Origin: Rhizobiaceae bacterium
GTDB lineage: Bacteria > Pseudomonadota > Alphaproteobacteria > Rhizobiales > Rhizobiaceae
Direction of reading: 5' to 3'
NCBI GenBank assembly: GCA_019635755.1
Contig: JAHBYW010000007.1
Span: 1-64,000, forward strand
DNA length: 64,000 bases
This document shows, one piece after another, positions 25,382 through 38,368 of this stretch (positions are counted from its first letter, which is position 1; every line of letters begins with the position of its first letter). Made by a program: the position numbers and the translations under genes. The notes below the pieces were generated by a model, which saw only the letters and a list, made by a program, of their open reading frames with translations, searched no databases and was not told where the DNA came from.

Positions 25382-26383
25382 ATGGCGCGTCATTCCTTCC
25401 ACATCATCGACGGCCACACCTGCGGCAACCCCGTCCGGCTGGTCGCCGGCGGCGGCCCGCTGCTCGACGGCGCCACCATGATGGAGCGCCGCGCGCATTT
25501 CCTCGCGGACTACGACTGGATCCGCACCGGCCTGATGTTCGAGCCGCGCGGCCACGACATGATGTCGGGGTCCATCCTCTACCCGCCGACCCGTCCCGAC
25601 TGCGACGTGGCGATCCTGTTCATCGAGACGTCGGGCTGCCTGCCGATGTGCGGGCATGGCACGATCGGCACGGTGACCTTTGCCGTCGAGCACGGGCTGG
25701 TGCGGCCGAAGACGCCGGGGCAGCTGCGGCTCGACACGCCGGCGGGACTGGTGCTGGCGGAGTACCGGCAGGAAGGCCAGTATGTCGAGGAGGTTCGGAT
25801 CACCAACGTGCCCTCCTTCCTCTACGCGGAGGGCCTGACCGTCGAATGCCCGGTGCTGGGCGAGATCGCGGTCGACGTGGCGTATGGCGGGAACTTCTAC
25901 GCCATCGTCGATCCGCAGAAGAACTACCGCGACATGGCCGATCACTCCGCCGGCGACCTGATCGCCTGGAGCCCCGTCGTGCGGAAGCGGCTGAACGAGA
26001 AGTACCGCTTCGTGCACCCCGAGAACCCCGGCATCGACCGGCTGTCGCACATGCTGTGGACCGGTGCGCCACGGCACCCGGACGCGGATGCGCGCAATGC
26101 CGTCTTCTACGGCGACAAGGCGATCGACCGCTCGCCCTGCGGCACGGGCACCTCGGCGCGCATGGCGCAGCTCCACGCCAAGGGAAGGCTGAAGGCGGGC
26201 GACGCCTTCGTGCACGAGTCGATCATCGGCTCGCTGTTCCACGGCCGCGTCGAGCGCGAGGTCGAGGTCGCCGGCAAGCCGGCGATCATCCCGTCGATCG
26301 GCGGATGGGCGCGGACCACCGGCTACAACACGATCTTCATCGACGACCGCGACCCGTTCGCGCACGGCTTCGTCGTCGCGTGA
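25382..26383 (+). CDS. 4-hydroxyproline 2-epimerase (proline racemase family)
   Basis: A 333-residue proline racemase-fold enzyme, HIIDGHTCGNPVRLVAGGGP at the N-terminus. Both catalytic cysteines are present: C90 in LPMCGHGTIG and C253 in SPCGTGTSARMA. A cysteine pair marks a racemase or epimerase rather than the 3-hydroxyproline dehydratase branch, which has Thr at the second position. It should interconvert trans-4-hydroxy-L-proline and cis-4-hydroxy-D-proline, the first step of the pathway (HypRE of Sinorhizobium). Last gene of a tight operon. The 2-oxoglutarate semialdehyde dehydrogenase needed to finish the pathway is not in the window. Confidence 0.9.
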   Translation: MARHSFHIIDGHTCGNPVRLVAGGGPLLDGATMMERRAHFLADYDWIRTGLMFEPRGHDMMSGSILYPPTRPDCDVAILFIETSGCLPMCGHGTIGTVTFAVEHGLVRPKTPGQLRLDTPAGLVLAEYRQEGQYVEEVRITNVPSFLYAEGLTVECPVLGEIAVDVAYGGNFYAIVDPQKNYRDMADHSAGDLIAWSPVVRKRLNEKYRFVHPENPGIDRLSHMLWTGAPRHPDADARNAVFYGDKAIDRSPCGTGTSARMAQLHAKGRLKAGDAFVHESIIGSLFHGRVEREVEVAGKPAIIPSIGGWARTTGYNTIFIDDRDPFAHGFVVA

Positions 26384-26692
26384 CGGCCGCCTCCCAAATC
26401 CGCACGACGCACGCAAGGAAGCGTGGCAGGGGCGCCACGACGCGGCGATTTCTTCGAAAAAACGCGGCTCCGGCCGGGTCCGTGCGCAAGACATTGCGTT
26501 GGGCCAGTGTTAGCTTCCGCGCCGGTCCAAGGGGAATGGGCCGGCCAGGCGACCATCGAGAAGACGCCACCGCCGCCCGCGATGCCGCAATGCAAAAATA
26601 CCGTTGCATTCGCATTGCGAAGCCGTAGGACTAGGGGAAATACGAAAAGGAATGCGACCGTCCAGGCGACATTCCCGGGGAGCCGCGTACAG
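26384..26692. other. Intergenic region upstream of the liv operon
   Basis: 309 bp without a gene. ATGCAA (26588-26593) and TTGCAT (26602-26607) form a small inverted repeat with an 8-bp spacer, followed by CGCATTGCGAAG, giving a cluster of TTGCA/TTGCG words of the kind seen in many regulator sites. CCGGGGAGCC before 26693 serves as ribosome-binding site. The livH promoter is probably here; no consensus hexamers stand out. Confidence 0.5.
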
Positions 26693-27595
<903 letters not shown>

Positions 27596-27599
27596 GCCG

Positions 27600-29195
27600 A
27601 TGAGCGTTTCGACCTCGACGTCCTCGGGCCTCGACGACAGCGTTCACCGCCGGGCGCTGAGGGAATCCTTCTACGCCGGCATCATCGCCTTCGGCCTCTT
27701 CGTGCTGCTGATCGGACTCAAGACCGACCAGAACATCCGCAACGAGCTGATCATCGTGCAGCGCTGGGGACTGCTGGCGATTGTCGTCGCGCTGGTGATG
27801 GTCGTCCGCTACCTGATGGTGGCCTATGTGCGGCCGTTCATGGCCAGGCAGAAGGCCGTCGACGCCCGGACCGGGGCGCTGCCCGACAGCCTCTCCACCC
27901 GTTTCTTCCGCGAGCGCAACGCGGCCATCGTCGCGGTCGTCGTGGCGATCCTCTATCTGTTCGGCGGCGCGATCTTCGAAGCGGTGCATCCGCGCGTCAC
28001 GACCTACCTGACGCTGATCCGCACCTGCGGACTGATCTATGTGATCGCCTGGGTGTTCCACTATTTCCGCGCCTTCATCTCGCGGAACTTCACGGTGCTC
28101 AGCATCACCGCGATGGCGGTCTATCCGATCCTGTGCGTCATCATCCTGTCGCTGCTCGCCGGTTCGCTGATGGGCGGCGTGCAGGCGTCGCTGAAATGGG
28201 TCGACAATTTCGGCATCCAGGTCCTGATCTACGTGATGCTCGCCTGGGGCCTGAACATCGTCGTCGGCCTCGCCGGCCTGCTCGACCTCGGCTACGTCGC
28301 GTTCTACGCGGTGGGCGCCTATTCCTACGCGCTGCTCGGCACCGAGTTCGGCTGGTCGTTCTGGATCCTGCTGCCGGCAGCCGGAGCGATGGCGGCGCTG
28401 TGGGGCGTCATCCTCGGCTTCCCGGTCTTGCGATTGCGAGGCGACTATCTGGCCATCGTCACGCTCGCCTTCGGCGAGATCATCCGCCTCGTGCTGATCA
28501 ACTGGCGCGAAGTCACCAACGGCTCGGCCGGCATCTCCGGCATCCCGAAGGTGACGTTCTTCGGCCTGTTCAATTTCGACGTGTCATCGCCGGACTACAT
28601 CGCCAAGGTCTTCGACATTCCCCAGTCGGGCGTCTACTACAAGATCTTCCTCTACTACCTGATCCTGGCACTGGCTCTGCTGACGGCATGGGTGACGATC
28701 CGGCTGCGGCAACTGCCGGTCGGCCGCGCCTGGGAAGCGCTCCGCGAGGACGAGATCGCGTGCCGTTCGCTCGGCATCAACACGACGAGCACCAAGCTGA
28801 CGGCCTTCGCGATCGGCGCGATGTTCGGTGGCTTCGCCGGCTCCTTCTTCGCCGCCCGCCAGGGCTTCGTCAGCCCCGAATCCTTCATCTTCCTCGAATC
28901 GGCGATCATCCTCGCCATCGTGGTGCTGGGCGGCATGGGCTCGCTCGGCGGCATCGCCGTCTCGGCGATGGTGATGATCGGCGGCACCGAAATCCTGCGC
29001 CAGATGGACTTCCTGAAGGAGATCTTCGGGCAGGACTTCACGCCGGAACTCTACCGCATGCTGCTGTTCGGCCTGGCCATGGTCATCGTCATGCTGTGGA
29101 AGCCGCGCGGCTTCGTCGGCAGCCGCGAGCCCACCGCCTTCCTGCATGAGCGCAAGTCGGTCTCCGGGTCCTTCACCAAGGAGGGCCACGGCTGA
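27600..29195 (+). CDS. livM: Branched-chain amino acid ABC transporter permease LivM, long form
   Basis: A 531-residue permease, longer than the usual 320-460. The C-terminal 300 residues hold the standard LivM core: [50 protein letters not shown] and [15 protein letters not shown]. The N-terminal 200 or so residues add membrane helices ([36 protein letters not shown], others), as in the extended rhizobial LivM. It starts 4 bp after livH and overlaps livG by one base. Forms the channel with LivH. Confidence 0.95.
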   Translation: MSVSTSTSSGLDDSVHRRALRESFYAGIIAFGLFVLLIGLKTDQNIRNELIIVQRWGLLAIVVALVMVVRYLMVAYVRPFMARQKAVDARTGALPDSLSTRFFRERNAAIVAVVVAILYLFGGAIFEAVHPRVTTYLTLIRTCGLIYVIAWVFHYFRAFISRNFTVLSITAMAVYPILCVIILSLLAGSLMGGVQASLKWVDNFGIQVLIYVMLAWGLNIVVGLAGLLDLGYVAFYAVGAYSYALLGTEFGWSFWILLPAAGAMAALWGVILGFPVLRLRGDYLAIVTLAFGEIIRLVLINWREVTNGSAGISGIPKVTFFGLFNFDVSSPDYIAKVFDIPQSGVYYKIFLYYLILALALLTAWVTIRLRQLPVGRAWEALREDEIACRSLGINTTSTKLTAFAIGAMFGGFAGSFFAARQGFVSPESFIFLESAIILAIVVLGGMGSLGGIAVSAMVMIGGTEILRQMDFLKEIFGQDFTPELYRMLLFGLAMVIVMLWKPRGFVGSREPTAFLHERKSVSGSFTKEGHG

Positions 29196-30601
29196 TGGCT
29201 ACGCCCTCCGAAACCGCGCCGATCCTCAAGGTCGAGCACCTGTCGATGAAGTTCGGCGGCCTGGTCGCCATCGGCGACCTGTCCTTCGAAGCCCGGCGCG
29301 GCGACATCACCGCGCTGATCGGCCCCAACGGCGCCGGCAAGACGACCGTCTTCAACTGCATCACCGGCTTCTACAAGCCGAGCGAGGGCATGATCACGCT
29401 GACCGGCCGCGCAGGCCGGACCTTCCTGCTCGAGCGCATGCCCGACCACGAGATCACGGCGCGCGCCAAGGTGGCGCGGACGTTCCAGAACATCCGCCTG
29501 TTCTCGGGCATGACGCTGCTCGAGAACCTGCTGGTCGCGCAGCACAACAAGCTGATGCGCGCGTCCGGCTTCACCGTGCTCGGCCTGTTCGGCATCGGCA
29601 ACTATCCTCAGGCGTCGGCCGAATCGATCGACCTGGCGAAGTTCTGGCTGGAGAAGACGGAGCTGATCGAGCGCGCCGACGACCCGGCCGGCGATCTGCC
29701 CTACGGCGCGCAGCGGCGGCTCGAGATCGCGCGTGCCATGTGCACCGGTCCGGAACTGCTCTGCCTCGACGAGCCGGCCGCCGGCCTCAACCCGCGCGAA
29801 TCCGCCGCCCTCAACGAGCTGCTGATCGACATCAAGACGAACATGTCCACGTCGATCCTGCTGATCGAGCACGACATGTCGGTGGTCATGCAGATCTCCG
29901 ACCACGTCGTCGTGCTGGAATACGGCCGCAAGATCTCCGACGGCACGCCGACCACCGTGAAGAACGACCCGCGCGTCATCGCCGCCTATCTGGGCGTCGA
30001 CGACGAGGAGGTCACCGAGGTCCTGACGGCCGTCGGCGACGAGCAGGTGATCGAGGAACTCGACACCGGGCCCGATCCCGCGCACGGCCCGGCAGCATCC
30101 TCGTCGATGATGGCCGGCCCGGTCTCCGAGACGATGGAGCATGCCGACCGCGGCGAGACGGTGAAGGTGTCGCCGGGTGCCTCGCGGGCCGATCTGGTCG
30201 CGCCGATCATGAAGGTGCCGGCCGAGCATCGCGGCAAGGTCGCGGCCGCGGCGAAGAAGACGTCGCAGAAGCAGCCTGCGACGCGCACCAAGGCGGCCAG
30301 GCCCGTCAAGGACGCCGCGCCGGCCAAGGCGACGGAGGCTGCCGCTCCCGCCACGCTGTCCAATGCGCTCACCCAGCCGCGCGGCGGAAAGCCGGACGAG
30401 CTGACGCGGATCAAGGGCATCGGCCCGGTCAACCAGCGCAGGCTCAACGCCAACGGCATCTTCCACTTCGACCAGATCGCCGCGTGGACGCCCGCGGACG
30501 TGAAGGCCGCCGAGGCCTATCTCGCCTTCGACGGTCGCATCGCCCGAGAGGACTGGATCGGCCAGGCGAAGAAACTGGCGACCGAAGGGGGACGCGGCTG
30601 A
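29195..30601 (+). CDS. livG: LivG ATPase fused to a helix-hairpin-helix tail
   Basis: A 468-residue protein. Residues 1-275 are a normal LivG ATPase: Walker A GPNGAGKTT near 43, Walker B LLCLDEPAAGLNPRE, H-loop in LLIEHDMSVVM. The remaining 190 residues are unusual: an acidic then Ala/Lys/Pro-rich linker (about 280-395, including KKTSQKQPATRTKAARP), then a small domain near 401-462, ELTRIKGIGPVNQRRLNANG followed by IFHFDQIAAWTPADVKAAEAYLAF and GRIAREDWIGQAKKLA. This matches the helix-hairpin-helix (COG3743-type) tail I know from rhizobial NuoE and L21. TGATG overlap with livM at 29193; AAGGAGGG upstream. Confidence 0.93.
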   Translation: MATPSETAPILKVEHLSMKFGGLVAIGDLSFEARRGDITALIGPNGAGKTTVFNCITGFYKPSEGMITLTGRAGRTFLLERMPDHEITARAKVARTFQNIRLFSGMTLLENLLVAQHNKLMRASGFTVLGLFGIGNYPQASAESIDLAKFWLEKTELIERADDPAGDLPYGAQRRLEIARAMCTGPELLCLDEPAAGLNPRESAALNELLIDIKTNMSTSILLIEHDMSVVMQISDHVVVLEYGRKISDGTPTTVKNDPRVIAAYLGVDDEEVTEVLTAVGDEQVIEELDTGPDPAHGPAASSSMMAGPVSETMEHADRGETVKVSPGASRADLVAPIMKVPAEHRGKVAAAAKKTSQKQPATRTKAARPVKDAAPAKATEAAAPATLSNALTQPRGGKPDELTRIKGIGPVNQRRLNANGIFHFDQIAAWTPADVKAAEAYLAFDGRIAREDWIGQAKKLATEGGRG

Positions 30602-31323
30602 TGGCTCCCCTCCTGAAAGTCCAGGGCGTCGAGACCTATTACGGCAACATCCGCGCGCTGAACGGCGTCGACGTCGAGGTCAACCAGGGCGAGATCGTCG
30701 CCCTGATCGGCGCCAACGGCGCCGGCAAGTCGACGCTGATGATGACGATCTTCGGCAATCCGCGCGCCCGCAAGGGAACGATCACCTTCTCCGGCACCGA
30801 CATCACCGAGATGCCGACGCACGAGATCGCGCGCCTGCGCATCGCGCAGTCTCCCGAGGGACGGCGCATCTTCCCGCGCATGACCGTCCTGGAGAACCTC
30901 CAGATGGGCGCCAGCCTCGACAATCTGAAGTTCTTCGACGAGGATTCCGAGAAGGTGTTCGAGCTGTTCCCGCGGCTGCGGGAGCGCATCAGCCAGCGCG
31001 GCGGCACCCTCTCCGGCGGCGAGCAGCAGATGCTGTCGATCGCCCGTGCGCTCATGGCGCGGCCGAAGCTGCTGCTGCTCGACGAGCCTTCGCTCGGACT
31101 GGCGCCGCTGATCGTCAAGCAGATCTTCGACGCGATCCGGGAGCTCAACCGCACGCAGGGGCTGACGGTGTTCCTGGTCGAGCAGAACGCGTTCGGCGCG
31201 CTCAAGCTCGCCAACCGCGGCTACGTGATGGTCAACGGCAATGTGACGATGAGCGGGAGCGGCAAGGAACTGCTGGCCAACCCGGATGTGCGCGCCGCCT
31301 ATCTCGAAGGCGGCCGGCACTAG
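30601..31323 (+). CDS. livF: Branched-chain amino acid ABC transporter ATPase LivF
   Basis: A 240-residue ATPase of standard size, MAPLLKVQGVETYYGNIRAL, with Walker A GANGAGKST, signature LSGGEQQM, Walker B LLLLDEPSLGLAP and the H-loop in FLVEQNA. It pairs with LivG to drive the transporter. The ATG at 30601 overlaps the livG stop (TGATG), so translation is coupled. No C-terminal extension is present, in contrast to LivG. Confidence 0.96.
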   Translation: MAPLLKVQGVETYYGNIRALNGVDVEVNQGEIVALIGANGAGKSTLMMTIFGNPRARKGTITFSGTDITEMPTHEIARLRIAQSPEGRRIFPRMTVLENLQMGASLDNLKFFDEDSEKVFELFPRLRERISQRGGTLSGGEQQMLSIARALMARPKLLLLDEPSLGLAPLIVKQIFDAIRELNRTQGLTVFLVEQNAFGALKLANRGYVMVNGNVTMSGSGKELLANPDVRAAYLEGGRH

Positions 31324-31367
31324 GCCCGCCCGCCGCGACGGCACTGGACTGGAACTGGAGACTGGCG

Positions 31368-31715
31368 ATGCACGGCATCCTCTACGAAGAAGCCTCGGTC
31401 TGGCAGTTCCTGTTCGTCACCTGCATCCTCGGCGGCTGGGCCGCCTGGATGACGGGCCGCGCCTGCGCCCAGACGTGGCGTCCCTATATCAGCCTCGTGG
31501 TCTACCTGCTGGCGCTCGGCGTGGCGGTCCGCTTCATCCATCACGCCCTGTTCGACGGCACGATGGCGACCTTCCAGTTCTACGCGGTGGACACGATCAT
31601 CCTGCTCTTCTTCGGCACGCTGGGCTATCGCTACACCCGCACGCGCCAGATGGTGACCCAGTACCATTGGCTCTACGAAAGGACCTCTCCGCTCGGCTGG
31701 AAACCCAAGGGTTAG
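31368..31715 (+). CDS. Small membrane protein of the liv locus (DUF6867-like)
   Basis: A 115-residue protein with three hydrophobic segments: FLFVTCILGGWAAWMTGRAC, YISLVVYLLALGVAVRFIHH and AVDTIILLFFGTLGYRYTRT, ending in a basic/aromatic tail. A homologue sits between livF and the binding protein gene in related rhizobia, as I recall under the name DUF6867, suggesting it belongs to the transporter locus. It begins 45 bp after livF. The role is unknown; an accessory subunit is plausible. Confidence 0.8.
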   Translation: MHGILYEEASVWQFLFVTCILGGWAAWMTGRACAQTWRPYISLVVYLLALGVAVRFIHHALFDGTMATFQFYAVDTIILLFFGTLGYRYTRTRQMVTQYHWLYERTSPLGWKPKG

Positions 31716-31863
31716 AAGCCTTCCGGGCGTTCACCATTCGCGCCGATGACCACGGGATTCGGCGTGACAACTGCCGCAAAATCGGCAATGTACGCGTTCT
31801 GCGATTGGGTGGGCATCGCATGAAACGCATCATCCAGGCCCACTCGTTAACGGGAGTGTCTCC

Positions 31864-32979
31864 ATGAAGAAATCACTGTTGTCCGCAGTTGCCCTGACCG
31901 CGCTCGTAGCGTTCGGCGGCAGCGCGTGGGCCGACATCCTGATCGGCGTCGCCGGCCCGATCACCGGACCGAACGCCGCGTTCGGCGCACAGCTGCAGAA
32001 GGGCGCCGAGCAGGCCGCCGCCGACATCAATGCCGCTGGCGGCATCAATGGCGAGCAGGTCAAGATCGTCGTCGGTGACGACGTGTCCGACCCGAAGCAG
32101 GGCATCTCGGTCGCCAACAAGTTCGTCGCGGACGGCGTCAAGTTCGTCGTCGGCCACTTCAACTCGGGCGTCTCGATCCCGGCCTCGGAAGTCTACGCCG
32201 AGAACGGCATCTACCAGATCTCCCCGGCCTCGACGAACCCGACCTACACCGAACGCGGCCTGTGGAACACGTTCCGCACCTGCGGTCGTGACGACCAGCA
32301 GGGCATCGTCGCCGGCGGCTATCTCGCGGCGAACTTCAAGGACGCCAAGATTGCGGTCATCCACGACAAGACCCCGTACGGCCAGGGCCTCGCCGACGAG
32401 ACCAAGAAGGCGCTCAATGCCGGCGGCGTCACCGAAGCTCTCTACGAGGGCATCAACACGGGCGACAAGGACTTCTCGGCGCTCATCGCGAAGCTGAAGG
32501 AAGCGGGCGTGTCGGTCGTCTATTACGGCGGTCTCCACACCGAAGCCGGCCTGCTGATGCGTCAGTTCGCCGACCAGGGCCTGAAGGCCACCTTCATGTC
32601 GGGCGACGGCATCGTGTCGAACGAGCTGGCCTCGATCGCCGGCGACGCCGTGGACGGCACGCTGATGACGTTCGCTCCGGATCCGCGCAAGAACCCGGCC
32701 GCGAAGGACATCGTCGAGAAGTTCCGCGCCGCGGGCTTCGAGCCGGAAGCCTACACGCTCTACTCCTACGCCGCTGTCCAGGTCATCGCAGCCTCGATCG
32801 CCGCTGCTGGCTCGACCGAGCCCCAGGCCGTCGCCGAGGCGACCAAGGCCAAGGGTCCGTTCTCGACCGCCATCGGCGAGCTGGGCTTCGACTCCAAGGG
32901 CGACATCACCCGTCCGGACTACGTGATGTACGTCTGGAAGAAGGGCGAAGACGGCAAGTACAGCTACTTCGAGATGTAA
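31864..32979 (+). CDS. livJ: Branched-chain amino acid ABC transporter binding protein
   Basis: A 371-residue periplasmic protein. It has a signal peptide ([20 protein letters not shown], cleavage after AWA at about residue 23) and then [20 protein letters not shown] with [20 protein letters not shown], a type I LivJ/LivK Venus-flytrap fold. The single cysteine in [11 protein letters not shown] is in the family position. It delivers ligand to the LivHMGF complex. The gene has its own 148-bp leader, and its codon choice is very regular and T-ending in part (GGTCGTGACGAC), as in a highly expressed gene. A strong terminator follows. Confidence 0.95.
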   Translation: MKKSLLSAVALTALVAFGGSAWADILIGVAGPITGPNAAFGAQLQKGAEQAAADINAAGGINGEQVKIVVGDDVSDPKQGISVANKFVADGVKFVVGHFNSGVSIPASEVYAENGIYQISPASTNPTYTERGLWNTFRTCGRDDQQGIVAGGYLAANFKDAKIAVIHDKTPYGQGLADETKKALNAGGVTEALYEGINTGDKDFSALIAKLKEAGVSVVYYGGLHTEAGLLMRQFADQGLKATFMSGDGIVSNELASIAGDAVDGTLMTFAPDPRKNPAAKDIVEKFRAAGFEPEAYTLYSYAAVQVIAASIAAAGSTEPQAVAEATKAKGPFSTAIGELGFDSKGDITRPDYVMYVWKKGEDGKYSYFEM

Positions 32980-33023
32980 GCCGAACCGGTCGGCGTCGCC
33001 GACCTCATCGGTTCTCGCAATGG

Positions 33024-33057
33024 AAATGCCCGGCTTCGCGCCGGGCATTTTCGTTTT
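33024..33057 (+). terminator. Intrinsic terminator of the liv operon
   Basis: A long perfect stem, ATGCCCGGC (33026-33034) and GCCGGGCAT (33040-33048), extended by A-T pairs to about 11 bp, with a TTCGC loop, followed by TTTCGTTTT (33049-33057). It lies 45 bases after the livJ stop. Confidence 0.92.
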
Positions 33058-33204
33058 GGTGCGCATTGCACAACGCCGAGCAGCTGCCGCACCCATATCG
33101 CGGTTCTAATCGGTTTAAGCGCGCACAGATTCTGTTTGCGCTGCAACAAAATCCGGCTAACACTCTGCCCGCTTCCTTCTTCCCTACCGATCCGGAGCAC
33201 GGCA

Positions 33205-36663
<3,459 letters not shown>

Positions 36664-36666
36664 GCT

Positions 36667-37041
36667 GTGGGCGCGCCCGCACGCGCCCGGTTGCGCCTCG
36701 ACATCATCGACTGGGGCTACCCGGCGGAGCGCGTGACGTTTCGACCGTCGATCTGGGACCTCGGCGACGAGGGCGATCTGATGCGGCTGGTGCTCTCGCT
36801 GGGCAACGGCACGATCAACGAACTCCGCGCGGAGGCGGAGAGCGAAGAGGCGCTGGTCTTCCTCCGTCGGTTGGCGACAGGCGTCGGCGCATGCGGGCGC
36901 GTGGCGCCCGCCGCCGCCGAGCTGTCGCGCTTCTGGTTCTTTCACGACGGCGACGAGGTCTACCGGCAGGGCTCCTCGGCTCGGGCGGCGCACCTCTTCA
37001 TCGATCCGGTTCCCAGGCCCGAACGATTTCCCGCGGCGTAG
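36667..37041 (+). CDS. Hypothetical protein downstream of pyc
   Basis: A possible 124-residue protein starting at GTG 36667, three bases after the pyc stop. It has mixed, protein-like composition (LRLDIIDWGYPAERVTFRPS, SRFWFFHDGDEVYRQGSS) and no signal or membrane segment. There is no recognisable family. There is no clear ribosome-binding site, but coupling to pyc translation is possible. Codon use matches the neighbours, so I think it is real but cannot say what it does. Confidence 0.55.
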   Translation: MGAPARARLRLDIIDWGYPAERVTFRPSIWDLGDEGDLMRLVLSLGNGTINELRAEAESEEALVFLRRLATGVGACGRVAPAAAELSRFWFFHDGDEVYRQGSSARAAHLFIDPVPRPERFPAA

Positions 37042-37135
37042 CGCCAAGGCTGGCGCAACCGATAGCGCCTAACCGCTGCTTGACACCGGGACGAACCGAT
37101 TTAGTTTCCGCGCCTTCGCGAACTGGACCGTTTTC

Positions 37136-38341
37136 ATGGACGCCACGAACGTCATCACATCCGCCGTTCGCGGCCGCTGGGCGATCGCCGGCATCTTCCT
37201 GGTCAACGGCTTCATGGCCGGAAGCTGGGCGCCGCAGATCCCGCTGGTTCTGACGCGCCTCTCGATCACCGAGTCGACGCTCGGGCTGCTGATCCTCTGC
37301 TTCGGCATCGGCGCGCTGATCAGCATGCCGTGGTGCGGCTGGATGATGGCGCGGTTCGGCCAGCGCCCGGTTCTCTCGATCGTCGGCATCGCGCAGGCCT
37401 TCGGCCTGCTGGCGGTCGTGCTGTCGCCGAACGTCGCGACCACCGCGGTGACCATGGTGATCTTCGGCGCGCTGATCGGCTGCACCGACGTTGCCATGAA
37501 CGCCGCCACGGTCCCCGTCGAGCGAAAGCTCGGCAAGGCGGTGATGTCGTCGATGCACGGCTTCTGGAGCCTCGGCGGTTTCATCGGCGGCGGCCTCGGC
37601 GGCTTCATGCTGCAGGCCTTCGGCGCGCTGACCCACGCGACCGTGGTCGCCGTCGCGGCCCTGGCCGTGGCCGCGATCGCCGTCCCCAACATCATGCCGG
37701 ATCCGGTGAAAGCTCCCGAGGTCGCCGGCAAGAAGAGCAGCTTCGCCATCCCGACCAAGCCGATAGCCTATGTGCTCGGCCTGATGGCGATGTTCCTGTT
37801 CGTCGCCGAGGGTGCGGTGCTCGACTGGGCGGCCCTGTTCCTGACGCAGGAGCGCGGCGCCGACCTCGCGGTGGCGGGCCTCGCCTACGCATTTTTCGCG
37901 GGCGCGATGGCGGTGATGCGCTTCGTCGGCGACGGCGTGCGCAACCGGTTCGGCGGTGTGCCGACGCTGAGGGTCTGCAGCGTCATCGCCGCCGCCGCCA
38001 TGCTGGCGGCAGCGCTGGCGCCGACGCCGTTCCTGGTGATCGCGGCGTTCGCGGTCTGCGGACTTGCCGTCGCCAACACCGTGCCGATCGTCTTCTCCGC
38101 CGCCGGGAACCTGCCCGGCCTGTCGAGCGGGGCCGGCATGAGCGTGGCGACGACCATGGGCTATGCCGGCATCCTGTTCGCCCCGTCCAGCATCGGCTTC
38201 GTTGCCGAGGCGACAGGCTTCGCGCCCGTCTTCATGGCGCTCGCGGCGCTGCTCCTGGTGGTGGCGGCGCTGGCCGGCCTGGCGCGATCGGCCGACTTCG
38301 ATCACGGCGCGAGCGCGGAAAGGCCCGCGCCGCATCCGTAG
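37136..38341 (+). CDS. MFS transporter
   Basis: A 401-residue membrane protein with about twelve hydrophobic segments. FLVNGFMAGSWAPQIPLVLTRL at the first helix, the loop LCFGIGALISMPWCGWMMARFGQRPVL with the MFS basic motif, and the second-half GDGVRNRFGG repeat place it in the major facilitator superfamily, near the fucose-permease/YbjJ-like group. No substrate can be given. It is followed by a convergent gamma-glutamyltransferase gene 27 bp away. Confidence 0.88.
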   Translation: MDATNVITSAVRGRWAIAGIFLVNGFMAGSWAPQIPLVLTRLSITESTLGLLILCFGIGALISMPWCGWMMARFGQRPVLSIVGIAQAFGLLAVVLSPNVATTAVTMVIFGALIGCTDVAMNAATVPVERKLGKAVMSSMHGFWSLGGFIGGGLGGFMLQAFGALTHATVVAVAALAVAAIAVPNIMPDPVKAPEVAGKKSSFAIPTKPIAYVLGLMAMFLFVAEGAVLDWAALFLTQERGADLAVAGLAYAFFAGAMAVMRFVGDGVRNRFGGVPTLRVCSVIAAAAMLAAALAPTPFLVIAAFAVCGLAVANTVPIVFSAAGNLPGLSSGAGMSVATTMGYAGILFAPSSIGFVAEATGFAPVFMALAALLLVVAALAGLARSADFDHGASAERPAPHP

Positions 38342-38368
38342 CAGCGGCAGGGTCGGCGAGGCCGGCCG

